The position numbers and the translations under genes are program-made. DNA of 64,000 nt from Treponema sp. Lineage in GTDB: Bacteria > Spirochaetota > Spirochaetia > Treponematales > Treponemataceae. Below, piece by piece: positions 22,969 to 31,441 of the stretch. The stretch spans positions 1 through 64,000 of the forward strand of contig JAKSTP010000011.1 of the NCBI GenBank assembly GCA_024402505.1, in the 5' to 3' direction. Position 1 is the first letter of the stretch. The number at the start of each line of letters is the position of its first letter. The notes under the pieces are model-generated. The model searched no databases and was not told the DNA's origin. It saw nothing but the letters and a program-made list of their open reading frames with translations.

Positions 22969-25418
22969 TGAATGGATTGACTAAGAAAGTTGTGATTATA
23001 CAGTGCCGTATGTCTTCAACAAGACTTCCGGGAAAGGCTCTTATGGATCTTGGAGGAAAAACGGTTTTAGCCTGGGTGCTCCAGTCCATGAAAAAACTTT
23101 CCTGTGACGATTTTTATGTTGCTACAGACAGTGAAAGTTATCCTCTTTTGGAACCGGTTTGCCTGGAAAATGGGGTTAAAATCTTCCAGGGTTCCTTGAA
23201 TAATGTTTTGAACCGCTATTGTGAATGCATTAAGGAAGCCGGAGCTCATATTGTAGTTCGTGCCACAGCAGATAATCCTTATCTTTTTTATGAAGCAGCC
23301 CAGTACAGTCTTGATCTTTTTGAAAAAATGGAAAAAGAGGACAATCCTTGTGATTATCTTACACTTACAGGACTTCCTCATGGATCTGGAGTAGAAGTGT
23401 TTTTTGGAGATAGTCTTCTTGAAGCAGAAAAAAATACCAGTGATCCATACGACCAGGAACATGCAGGACCGGCTCTTTACAGACATAAAGATATATTCCG
23501 CTGTGAATTTATAGAAAGTGACGGCCGTTTTAATTTTCCAGATCTTCGTTCTACCATCGATACATATTCAGATTATATTCGGGCCGTCTGCGTGAACAGA
23601 TATCTTTTAAAAAAGGGGATTGATTCACCTTACAAGGCAGAAGATATTGTTAAGGCTCTTTCCTGTACGGAAGTTCAGCGTCCTTTAGTATTTGTTCCAA
23701 GCGTAAAAAAAGGCCAGGGAACGGGACATCTTATGCGCTGCATTTCCCTTGCAAAAAAATGTGCCTTATCAAGGCCTGCGTTTATTTATATAGAAAAAAA
23801 CGATGATAATCTTTCAAATCTTTCAGAGCTTATTCAAAGTGGGCTGGAAGGGGGCCTGGAAAAATGGCAGGTTCTTGAAAAAATCCCTGGGGATGAAAAT
23901 TTCCGTCCGGTTTTTGTAACAGACCGTTTTATTACGGAAGAAAAACTCCAGAAGGAACTTTCCGAAAAAGGCACGGTTATTTCCATTGATGAAGGTGCCT
24001 CTGACTGTACTTTTTCAGACTATGTTCTTGATGTGATTCCGCCTTATTTCGAAAAATCTTTTATCAATCATTTTGAACCTTCCTTTATGGAACTTCCTTC
24101 AAATAAAAAGTCTATTTCCGATGATATTTCAAATATTCTTGTTTGTTTTGGTGGTGAAGATCCAGCCGGCCTTACAGAAAAATCTCTTTCAAAAGTAAAA
24201 GATATTTTCCCTTCTGCAAAAATTACCTGCATTAGCCGAAATGTTATTTCTGGTTATGACAATGTGGTATTTACGGGGCCTGTTGAAAATCTTTCTGAAA
24301 AGCTTTGGAATTATGATCTTGTTGTAACCCATTACGGACTTACCGCCTGGGAAGCTTTGTCTGCAGGATGTAAGGTTTTCCTTGGTGCAACATCTGATCT
24401 TCATAAAAATCTTGCAGAAAAATATAATTTTCCACTTATGGAAAAACTTTCCTCAAGAAAAGATTTTGAGTCGGCCTGGAATTCAGAAAAAAATCCTTCA
24501 GAACTTGTAAAAGATCAGAAATCACTTTTTGAATTTATTGATTCCCTTTCTAAAGGTCAGAAACTTTCCTGTCCTGTCTGCAGAAATATCAAAGATTCTT
24601 CAAAAGATAAAATCCTTGAGCGAAATATTTTCCGTACTTACAGAACCTGTTCTAAGTGCGGCATGAATTACATCAGTTACACCGTAGATGAAAAGCAGCG
24701 TGAGTATTCCAAAGACTATTTCTTTGATCAGTATAAAAATCAGTACGGAAAAACTTATAAAGAAGATTTTGAGCATATAAAAGAACAGTGCCTTAAACGC
24801 ATGGACTTCATTGAAAAGGTTTCAGTTCTTCCGGAAAAAACAGTCCTTGATATAGGATGTGCTTACGGACCTTTTTTGAAGGCTGCCAGTGAAAAAGGCT
24901 ACGAAGCTTTTGGTACAGATATCTGTGATGATGCCGTTGAATTTGTAAAAAATGACCTTGGTTTTAAGGCTGTAACAGGAGCTTTTCCTGAACTTGATAC
25001 AGATGCCCTTGGAAAAGATTCATTCTCTGCCGTAACCATGTGGTATGTGATTGAACATTTCCAGGATCTTGATTCAGTTTTGAAGAAGGTTAGTGGCCTT
25101 GTAAAAAAAGACGGTGTGTTTGCTTTTTCAACTCCATCTGCCTCAGGTGTTTCAGGAACAAGAAATACTCACGATTTTTACATCCAGAGTCCAGATGATC
25201 ATTATTCTGTCTGGGATTATAACAAAGCTGATGCAGTGCTTTCAAAATATGGATTTCATGTAGTTAAAGTTGTTTCTACAGGTCATCATCCGGAACGTTT
25301 TCCTTATGTAAAAAAGCATGGGACAGAAAAAAACAGTTTCGTATGGAAAATTATTGATAAATACAGCAGAATGAAAAAACTTGGGGATACAGTTGAAATC
25401 TACTGCCGTAAAAATTAG
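22968..25418 (+). CDS. Three-domain fusion: SpsF-like cytidylyltransferase, SpsG/PseG-like transferase, SAM methyltransferase
   Basis: An 816-residue protein. Residues 1-245 are SpsF/NeuA-like (IQCRMSSTRLPGKALMDLGGK, RATADNPYL), which activate acidic sugars with CTP. Residues about 245-535 match SpsG/PseG UDP-sugar hydrolase/transferases (GQGTGHLMRCISLAKK, VCFGGEDPAGLT, THYGLTAWEALSAG). Residues about 540-816 hold a zinc-ribbon (CPVC...CSKCG) and a class I methyltransferase (VLDIGCAYGPFLKAASEKGY). The upstream stop and this start overlap as TAATG, which decides ATG 22968 (GGAG 8 nt upstream) over 22962. SpsF/SpsG partners usually build legionaminic- or pseudaminic-type sugars. Confidence 0.82.
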   Translation: MNGLTKKVVIIQCRMSSTRLPGKALMDLGGKTVLAWVLQSMKKLSCDDFYVATDSESYPLLEPVCLENGVKIFQGSLNNVLNRYCECIKEAGAHIVVRATADNPYLFYEAAQYSLDLFEKMEKEDNPCDYLTLTGLPHGSGVEVFFGDSLLEAEKNTSDPYDQEHAGPALYRHKDIFRCEFIESDGRFNFPDLRSTIDTYSDYIRAVCVNRYLLKKGIDSPYKAEDIVKALSCTEVQRPLVFVPSVKKGQGTGHLMRCISLAKKCALSRPAFIYIEKNDDNLSNLSELIQSGLEGGLEKWQVLEKIPGDENFRPVFVTDRFITEEKLQKELSEKGTVISIDEGASDCTFSDYVLDVIPPYFEKSFINHFEPSFMELPSNKKSISDDISNILVCFGGEDPAGLTEKSLSKVKDIFPSAKITCISRNVISGYDNVVFTGPVENLSEKLWNYDLVVTHYGLTAWEALSAGCKVFLGATSDLHKNLAEKYNFPLMEKLSSRKDFESAWNSEKNPSELVKDQKSLFEFIDSLSKGQKLSCPVCRNIKDSSKDKILERNIFRTYRTCSKCGMNYISYTVDEKQREYSKDYFFDQYKNQYGKTYKEDFEHIKEQCLKRMDFIEKVSVLPEKTVLDIGCAYGPFLKAASEKGYEAFGTDICDDAVEFVKNDLGFKAVTGAFPELDTDALGKDSFSAVTMWYVIEHFQDLDSVLKKVSGLVKKDGVFAFSTPSASGVSGTRNTHDFYIQSPDDHYSVWDYNKADAVLSKYGFHVVKVVSTGHHPERFPYVKKHGTEKNSFVWKIIDKYSRMKKLGDTVEIYCRKN

Positions 25419-25445
25419 CAGAAGATTTTTCTGTTGGGAGGAAAT

Positions 25446-27077
25446 ATGAATGTTTTAATTTTAGGCGCCGGCCTTATGCAGAAGCCAGCCATTCTTGCCG
25501 CAAAAGAACTTGGGTACAAAGCCTGTGTTATTGATGCAGATGATTCTGCCGTAGCCATTCCTTTTGCAGATTCATTTAGAAAAATAGATCTTAAAGACAG
25601 AGAAGGCATTCTTTCCTATGCAAAGGAACTTAAATCAGATGGTGGACTTGCAGCAGTTTTTACCGCAGGCACAGATTTTTCTGCTTCTGTAAGTTATGTT
25701 ACCGATGCTCTTGGTCTTCCTGCCCACAGTTTTGAAGCAGCCTTGAATGCCAGCAGTAAAACCCGTATGCGGGGATGTTTTGAAAAAGAAAATGTTCCGT
25801 CTCCAAAATACACAGGTGTTAATTCAGATTTCCTTTCAAATCCACTTTCTTATGAAGATTTTACTGAAAAATATTTTTCAAATACAGAAACAGCCCTTGT
25901 TGTAAAACCAATCGACAATATGGGAGGCCGGGGCTGTCGTATGGTTCGAAATGCCAGTGAATTTATTCCTGCAATTAAAGATGCTGTTTCAAATTCCCGA
26001 AGCGGAAATGCAGTTGTTGAAGAATATATGGATGGTGATGAATATTCTATTGATGCCCTGGTTTTTGACGGCCAGCTGGTTGTAACAGGATTTGCTCTCC
26101 GTCATATAAAATATCCTCCTTACTTTATTGAAATTGGTCACACAATGAGCGCTGAACTTAATAAAGATGTTCATGATGAATTGATTTCAACTTTCGCTCT
26201 TGGTGTAAAAGCCCTTGGTCTTACTCACGGTGTTGCTAAGGCTGATATTAAATATACGAAAAAAGGTGCCATGATCGGTGAAATTGCAGGGCGGCTTTCC
26301 GGCGGTTATATGAGCGGATGGACTTTTCCTTACGCAAGCGGAATGAACCTTACAAAAAATGCACTTCTTCTGGCCCTTGGAAAACAGCCTGAAGATGCAA
26401 TCACTGCCCGTATTCCAGTTGACTTCAAGGCACCAAAACTTAATCCTTCTGCGGAAAAGCCAATGGATCTTTTTGAAATCCCATGCAGTAAATTTTCAGC
26501 AGAACGGGCCTGGATTTCAATTCCTGGAACCGTAAAAAATGTACTGAATCTTGATAAAGCTCGCTCAATTTCAAATATCAAAGATGTTATGGAAAGAGCA
26601 ACTGTAAAAAAAGGCGGTAAGGTTGATTTTCCCCGCAACAATGTTTCAAAATGCGGCAATGTAATTACCCAGAATGACACCTATCTTGAGGCGGTAAAAA
26701 CAGCTGAATCTGCAGTTTCTTCTATAGTTATTGAGCTTGAAAAAAACAATCCAGAAACAGATAAGTTTTTGAAAGGGGAGACTGAAGATTACGAAAAATC
26801 TTTCCCGCCATCAGCTTACGAAATTGATCAGGAAACTATAAACAGCCTGAAGGGAATCTGTCAAAAAGATGAAAAAATCTCACTTTATCTTTCAGAAGAT
26901 TTCAAAAACGGCCGATATTCAAAAGTGAAGGACTGGAATTATAACACTGTTCTTGAAACGGTGGAAAAAGTTTCACTTCTACGCCCTTGTCATCCGTCGT
27001 TTGAACTGGCAGACTTTTTCAAATGCCTTTTCCGCGGCGGCATTCAGGGAGCCCTTTACTTTTTGGATTGTTTATGA
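25446..27077 (+). CDS. ATP-grasp carboxylate-amine ligase-like protein with long C-terminal extension
   Basis: A 543-residue protein starting at ATG 25446 after GGGAGG. The N-terminal pre-ATP-grasp fold (MNVLILGAGLMQKPAILAAKELGY) and the ATP-grasp core (VVKPIDNMGGRGCRMV, VVEEYMDGDEYSIDALV, IGEIAGRLSGGYMSG) resemble the CarB/PurK type that activates a carboxylate as acyl-phosphate. Residues about 320-543 form an extension with no recognised domain, ending in RPCHPSFELADFFKCLFRGG. It could attach an amino acid to a sugar or lipid in the pathway encoded here. Its stop overlaps the amidase start (ATGA). Confidence 0.75.
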   Translation: MNVLILGAGLMQKPAILAAKELGYKACVIDADDSAVAIPFADSFRKIDLKDREGILSYAKELKSDGGLAAVFTAGTDFSASVSYVTDALGLPAHSFEAALNASSKTRMRGCFEKENVPSPKYTGVNSDFLSNPLSYEDFTEKYFSNTETALVVKPIDNMGGRGCRMVRNASEFIPAIKDAVSNSRSGNAVVEEYMDGDEYSIDALVFDGQLVVTGFALRHIKYPPYFIEIGHTMSAELNKDVHDELISTFALGVKALGLTHGVAKADIKYTKKGAMIGEIAGRLSGGYMSGWTFPYASGMNLTKNALLLALGKQPEDAITARIPVDFKAPKLNPSAEKPMDLFEIPCSKFSAERAWISIPGTVKNVLNLDKARSISNIKDVMERATVKKGGKVDFPRNNVSKCGNVITQNDTYLEAVKTAESAVSSIVIELEKNNPETDKFLKGETEDYEKSFPPSAYEIDQETINSLKGICQKDEKISLYLSEDFKNGRYSKVKDWNYNTVLETVEKVSLLRPCHPSFELADFFKCLFRGGIQGALYFLDCL

Positions 27078-28108
27078 AAAAACTGATTATAGCAGCACTT
27101 TCAATTTTCCTTCTTGCAGGCGCAGTATTTGCCGAAAATTTTCCTCTTCTTGATAAATCCCGTGAATCCGGTTTTACACTTTATTACGACAGCCTTTCTG
27201 AATCGGGAATTATCGAAAAAAACGGCCATTATGTTTCATTTCAGGTAGGTGATAAGGCTGTTCTTTTTGACGGAATGCTTCTGTCTCTTACTGATGCACC
27301 TGAAATCCAGGATAATCAGGTTATGGTTAGTCAGAAATTCATGTCTGATTCAATCCGCCTTTTTGAAAAATCCCTGAATACTCCTGCCTATAAAGTTGGT
27401 GTAATCCTTATTGATCCGGGGCACGGTGGAAAAGATCCTGGCGCAATGAAATCCTATACTGTAAATGGAAAAAAAGTTGATGTAATCGAAAGTGAAGTAA
27501 ACCTTAAGGTAGGAAAACTTCTTTATGACAGGCTTAAGGCTTATTATCCAGATAAAAAGATTATCATGACCCGTTCAACCGATAAATTTGTAAGTCTTGG
27601 TGAACGAACCGACATTGCCAACGCAGTTTCCCATAGTCCTGATGAAGCTGTTCTTTTTATTTCTATCCACGTAAACTCCAGCCTGAACAAAACTGCTTCT
27701 GGTTACGAAGTCTGGTATCTTTCTCCAGGTTACCGCCGAAATGTACTTGATGATTCTTCAAAAAAAGATGTTGACGATCCTACAATTCTTCCAATCCTTA
27801 ATTCCATGATGGAAGAAACTTATACTACAGAAAGCATCATGATTGCAAAATTTATTATGGATGGACTGCAGGCACAGGTAGGAAGTTATTCTACGGCCCG
27901 AGGTATAAAAGCTGAAGAATGGTTCGTTGTTAAAAATTCAAAAATGCCTTCCGTTCTGATTGAACTTGGCTTCCTTTCAAATGAAAAAGAAGGTCTTTTG
28001 CTGGTAGATGATTCATACTTGAAAAAACTTTCCCTTGGAATATATAATGGCATATCTGCGTTTGTAACTCATTATGAACGTTCAAAAGGATTCACATCAG
28101 CCGAATGA
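27074..28108 (+). CDS. Exported N-acetylmuramoyl-L-alanine amidase (Amidase_3)
   Basis: A 344-residue protein. ATG 27074 overlaps the previous stop (ATGA) and opens a signal peptide (MKKLIIAALSIFLLAGAVFA). The catalytic domain has LIDPGHGGKDPGA, ESEVNLKVGKLL, FISIHVNSS and VLIELGFLSNEKE, giving the zinc ligands H, E, H and the catalytic E of AmiC/CwlM-type amidases. It cuts the bond between MurNAc and the stem peptide in the periplasm. Its place in a sigma-28 operon suggests local opening of peptidoglycan for periplasmic flagella, which is inference. Confidence 0.92.
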   Translation: MKKLIIAALSIFLLAGAVFAENFPLLDKSRESGFTLYYDSLSESGIIEKNGHYVSFQVGDKAVLFDGMLLSLTDAPEIQDNQVMVSQKFMSDSIRLFEKSLNTPAYKVGVILIDPGHGGKDPGAMKSYTVNGKKVDVIESEVNLKVGKLLYDRLKAYYPDKKIIMTRSTDKFVSLGERTDIANAVSHSPDEAVLFISIHVNSSLNKTASGYEVWYLSPGYRRNVLDDSSKKDVDDPTILPILNSMMEETYTTESIMIAKFIMDGLQAQVGSYSTARGIKAEEWFVVKNSKMPSVLIELGFLSNEKEGLLLVDDSYLKKLSLGIYNGISAFVTHYERSKGFTSAE

Positions 28109-28551
28109 AAAAAGTAAAAACCTCCGTAATTATTGTTATTGTTCTCATGGTTATGGCATTTGCCACAAGTCTTGTGACTGCATTAATGTCAAATAATGGA
28201 AAACGATATACCTTTGTTTTTCCTTCTGGTGATTCGGATTCATTTATTATAGAAAACCGATATCTCCCTCTAAAATCTGAAAATATAATTTCCCGTTATG
28301 TTGATGAACTGCTTCTTGGACCGATTTCAGAGCGTACAAAACTAATTTTTCCAAGAGGAACAAAAGTTCTTTCCTGTTTTCAGCGGGGGGGTATGTTATA
28401 TCTTGATCTTTCCAAGGATCTTCTTGCAGTAGACCCTTCGTCTTATCCGTTAAAAAGCGGGGCAGAACTTCTTGAAAAGAACATTACAACCAATTTTGCA
28501 TCCATTAAAAAAGTGGAAATATATGTAGATTCGAAAAGGGCCTGGGAGTAA
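28105..28551 (+). CDS. Membrane-anchored GerMN-domain protein
   Basis: A 148-residue protein overlapping the amidase stop by ATGA. One N-terminal transmembrane segment (SVIIVIVLMVMAFATSLVTAL) leaves a periplasmic domain of the GerMN type (ISRYVDELLLGPISERTKLIFPRGTKVLSCF, YLDLSKDL). GerMN domains accompany peptidoglycan amidases in other bacteria, so it is a plausible partner of the upstream amidase. It is the last gene of the operon. Confidence 0.8.
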   Translation: MKKVKTSVIIVIVLMVMAFATSLVTALMSNNGKRYTFVFPSGDSDSFIIENRYLPLKSENIISRYVDELLLGPISERTKLIFPRGTKVLSCFQRGGMLYLDLSKDLLAVDPSSYPLKSGAELLEKNITTNFASIKKVEIYVDSKRAWE

Positions 28552-28612
28552 TCAGCGGGAGATTTGCAATTGGAGAAAATTGAATTTTTTTCAATAGACA
28601 ACAAATAAAACG

Positions 28613-28641
28613 TTGACAAAATATTTTAGTTATAAGATAAT
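28613..28641 (+). promoter_or_regulatory. Sigma-70 promoter of flaA
   Basis: A perfect TTGACA (28613-28618), 17 nt, GATAAT (28636-28641). A second TATAAT-like box lies shortly downstream. FlaA genes of spirochaetes are known to use sigma-70 while flaB genes use sigma-28, and this fits. Confidence 0.8.
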
Positions 28642-28690
28642 AAACTATAATATACAAGGCTACATCGAAATTAATAAAGGAGCTTCAAAG

Positions 28691-29734
28691 ATGAAAAAGA
28701 CTTTGAGTTTATTAGCAGCTGCTATGCTGCTTTTTAGTGGCGTTGCTTTTGCTGAAGAATCTATGCTTATCGACTTTACACTTCTCACAGCAGATTGTAA
28801 TAACGATGAAAATGGAAATCCACAGTCAAACAGCCACACAGTAATGGATTACTCTGTAAGTGCTGGTGCAACTTACACTGAAGAACAGAAATCATTGATG
28901 AAAACATCATTGGGACTTCCAGAATGGGAAGTTGTTTTGAACTCTTCAGCACGTAATGTTACAAGTGTTGGACTTTCACAGGTAGTTGCAGCTCCTGTTA
29001 GAAGTGAAGCTGATGTACCATTCGCTGGTTCAAACGTAATGGGTGTTCGTATTGTTTTCCCTGAATGGAACTCAAATGCAAATGCTAAAATCGTTCCACC
29101 ATTCGAGATTCCTGCTTATGCAACTCTCGCTGATGCTGACGAAAACGGAAACCGCATGGAACCAACAGATGAACAGAAAGCATCTGGAAAAACACTTTTC
29201 GAAGACGGTTATGGTCTCGTAAAAAATGTTGGAACAATCAAAGCTATTTCAGTTACAACAATGGGTATGAACTATCCACACGGATTGTACGTAATGCTTA
29301 AAGATAATGATGGAATTGAACGCCGCTACTTCATGAACTACCTTGATTTCGACGGTTGGAGAGAACTTACTTGGACAAACCCACAGTACATCTCTGAAGT
29401 ACGCACACGTGAAATCCGCGTTTACCCAATTTACCCACGTGGACTTCCATTTGTTAAATTCACTGGATTCCAGATCACACGTGACGCAGCTAGCATCGGT
29501 GGTGACTTCATCGGTTACTTCAAAGATGTAAAAATCATCTACGACAAAGCTGTTCTTACTAGCGAACGCGACATTGCTGACGAAGACCTCTGGGGAATCG
29601 TAGGTAAAAAAGAAGCTGCTCGCCAGGCTTACGAAATGGAAAAATTCGGTAACAAACAGGTTGACCGCTACCTCGAAAGAGCTAAGATGGCAACTGAAGA
29701 TAACTTCACATCTTCACTTGAATCACAGGAATAA
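28691..29734 (+). CDS. flaA: Flagellar filament outer layer (sheath) protein FlaA
   Basis: A 347-residue exported protein. ATG 28691 follows AAAGGAG at normal spacing, and the signal peptide ends in SGVAFA. The body has the FlaA features: LPEWEVVLNSSARNV, GVRIVFPEWN, YPHGLYVMLKDNDG and YFKDVKIIYDKAV. FlaA coats the periplasmic flagellar filament core made of FlaB and influences its stiffness and helical shape. No other structural flagellar gene lies nearby; it is a single-gene unit with a strong promoter and terminator. Its codon use is biased to frequent codons, as expected for an abundant protein. Confidence 0.93.
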   Translation: MKKTLSLLAAAMLLFSGVAFAEESMLIDFTLLTADCNNDENGNPQSNSHTVMDYSVSAGATYTEEQKSLMKTSLGLPEWEVVLNSSARNVTSVGLSQVVAAPVRSEADVPFAGSNVMGVRIVFPEWNSNANAKIVPPFEIPAYATLADADENGNRMEPTDEQKASGKTLFEDGYGLVKNVGTIKAISVTTMGMNYPHGLYVMLKDNDGIERRYFMNYLDFDGWRELTWTNPQYISEVRTREIRVYPIYPRGLPFVKFTGFQITRDAASIGGDFIGYFKDVKIIYDKAVLTSERDIADEDLWGIVGKKEAARQAYEMEKFGNKQVDRYLERAKMATEDNFTSSLESQE

Positions 29735-29755
29735 TTAATAACTAACCTGATACAG

Positions 29756-29793
29756 AAAGGGCTGTCCATTCTTTTTGGACAGCCCCTTTTTGT
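29756..29793 (+). terminator. Terminator behind flaA, copy 2 of a repeated hairpin
   Basis: Stem GGGCTGTCCA/TGGACAGCCC with the same loop as the hairpin at 7796-7829, followed by a T run. The two sequences are identical over about 33 nt. Confidence 0.92.
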
Positions 29794-29807
29794 TTTAAAT
29801 CCCATAA

Positions 29808-29836
29808 TTGTAATAAAGTCATTTTTTCTGTATAAT
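29808..29836 (+). promoter_or_regulatory. Sigma-70 promoter of gatB
   Basis: TTGTAA (29808-29813), 17 nt, TATAAT (29831-29836), about 40 nt before ATG 29878. Confidence 0.7.
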
Positions 29837-29877
29837 AGAACAAACTATAAATTTATACTTTTTAAGGTCAGGTTATC

Positions 29878-31410
29878 ATGATTGATAAATATGAAATTGT
29901 AATCGGTTGCGAAATTCATACACAGCTTTTAACAACTACAAAGGCATTTTGTGCCTGTGAAAACCGTTACGGCGGTATGCCTGATACACGCGTTTGTCCT
30001 GTTTGTCTTGGACTTCCTGGAGCTATGCCACGTGTTTCAAAAGGTTATGTTGAACTTGGAGCTGTGGCTGGACAGGCATTAAACTGTAATATTGCCCGTT
30101 TCACAAAGTTTGACCGTAAACATTATTTCTATCCTGACCTTGCTAAAGGTTATCAGATTACTCAGTATGATCTTCCTCTTTGTACAGATGGTTATGTTGA
30201 TCTTCCATTGGTTCATTATCCAAAAGATCAGCAGCCAGGTGGTGAAAAACACAGACCTTTGAATTTTATTGGTAAAGACTGTGTTGTTGATGGAAAATAC
30301 CGACGTGTTCGAGTTGAACGTATCCACCTTGAGGAAGACGTAGGTAAATCTCTTCACCTTGCTGGAAATCACTCATACATTGACTACAACCGCTGTGGTA
30401 CACCACTTATCGAAATTGTTACAAAACCAGATATGACTAGCCCTGAAGAAGCTGCTTTGTTCATGCAGACTGTTCAGGAAATTCTCCGTTATGTAAAAGT
30501 AACAAAAGGTAACCTTGAAGAAGGCAACATGCGTTGTGATGCCAACATCAACCTTAATGTCTGGGAAGACGGAAAACTTTACCACACACCAATTTCTGAA
30601 ATTAAAAACTTGAACTCATTCCGCGCAATTAAAGATGCATGTACTTATGAAGCTAAACGTCAGCTGGAAGAATTCCAGAATGACCGTCAGGAATTCAACG
30701 CCGGTTTCAAAGTTACAATGGGTTGGGATGAAGAAAAAGGTGTTACTGTTGTTCAGCGTACAAAGAACTCTTTTGTAGATTATCGCTTCGTTGTTGAACC
30801 GGACATTAAGCCATTTACAGTTAGTGAAGAATTGATAGCCGAAGCTTTCAAGAAAGTTGGTGAACTTCCTGAAGCAAAACGTAATCGTTTCAAAAAGGAA
30901 TTCGGTCTTTCTGATTTTGACGTAGAAACACTTACATCAACCCGTGAACTTTCTTTGTGGTTTGAAGATGCAGTTTCAAAATCAAAATCACCTAAACGAG
31001 TAGCAAACCTTATTCTTTCAGAGCTTCTTGCAGTTTTGAATGAAAATAAACAGACAATCGAAGATACAAGTCTTACTCCTGCACATATTGCTGAACTTGC
31101 TGATGCTCTTGAAGCAAACAAAATTACTTCAAAACAGGGTAAGGAAGTTTTTGCAGAAATGCTTTCTACAAACAAAATGCCTTCAGTAATCATCAAAGAA
31201 AAAGGTATGGAAATTGTAAGTGATTCTGGTGCAATCGAAGGTTTTGTTGATCAGGTAATTGCTGCAAATCCTAAAGCCATTGAAGATTTCAAAGGCGGTA
31301 AAACAAACGTAATTGGCTGGCTTATGGGACAGGTAATGAAACTTTCTGCCGGTAAAGCCAATCCAAAAGAAGCTACAAAACTTCTTACAGAAAAACTTTC
31401 AAAACTGTAG
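29878..31410 (+). CDS. gatB: Asp-tRNA(Asn)/Glu-tRNA(Gln) amidotransferase subunit B
   Basis: A 510-residue kinase/transamidase subunit of GatCAB, which converts mischarged Glu-tRNA(Gln) and/or Asp-tRNA(Asn) to the amidated form. The family start VIGCEIHTQLLTTTKAFCAC, the zinc cysteines (CAC...CPVC), FDRKHYFYPDLAKGYQITQYDLPL and EEGNMRCDANIN are all present, with the C-terminal YqeY-like helical tail (GWLMGQVMKLSAGKANPKEA). gatA and gatC are not in the window. It may read through into lysA 31 nt downstream. Confidence 0.97.
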   Translation: MIDKYEIVIGCEIHTQLLTTTKAFCACENRYGGMPDTRVCPVCLGLPGAMPRVSKGYVELGAVAGQALNCNIARFTKFDRKHYFYPDLAKGYQITQYDLPLCTDGYVDLPLVHYPKDQQPGGEKHRPLNFIGKDCVVDGKYRRVRVERIHLEEDVGKSLHLAGNHSYIDYNRCGTPLIEIVTKPDMTSPEEAALFMQTVQEILRYVKVTKGNLEEGNMRCDANINLNVWEDGKLYHTPISEIKNLNSFRAIKDACTYEAKRQLEEFQNDRQEFNAGFKVTMGWDEEKGVTVVQRTKNSFVDYRFVVEPDIKPFTVSEELIAEAFKKVGELPEAKRNRFKKEFGLSDFDVETLTSTRELSLWFEDAVSKSKSPKRVANLILSELLAVLNENKQTIEDTSLTPAHIAELADALEANKITSKQGKEVFAEMLSTNKMPSVIIKEKGMEIVSDSGAIEGFVDQVIAANPKAIEDFKGGKTNVIGWLMGQVMKLSAGKANPKEATKLLTEKLSKL

Positions 31411-31441
31411 TAAAAATTTAAATATACACGGAGGCATTGAA

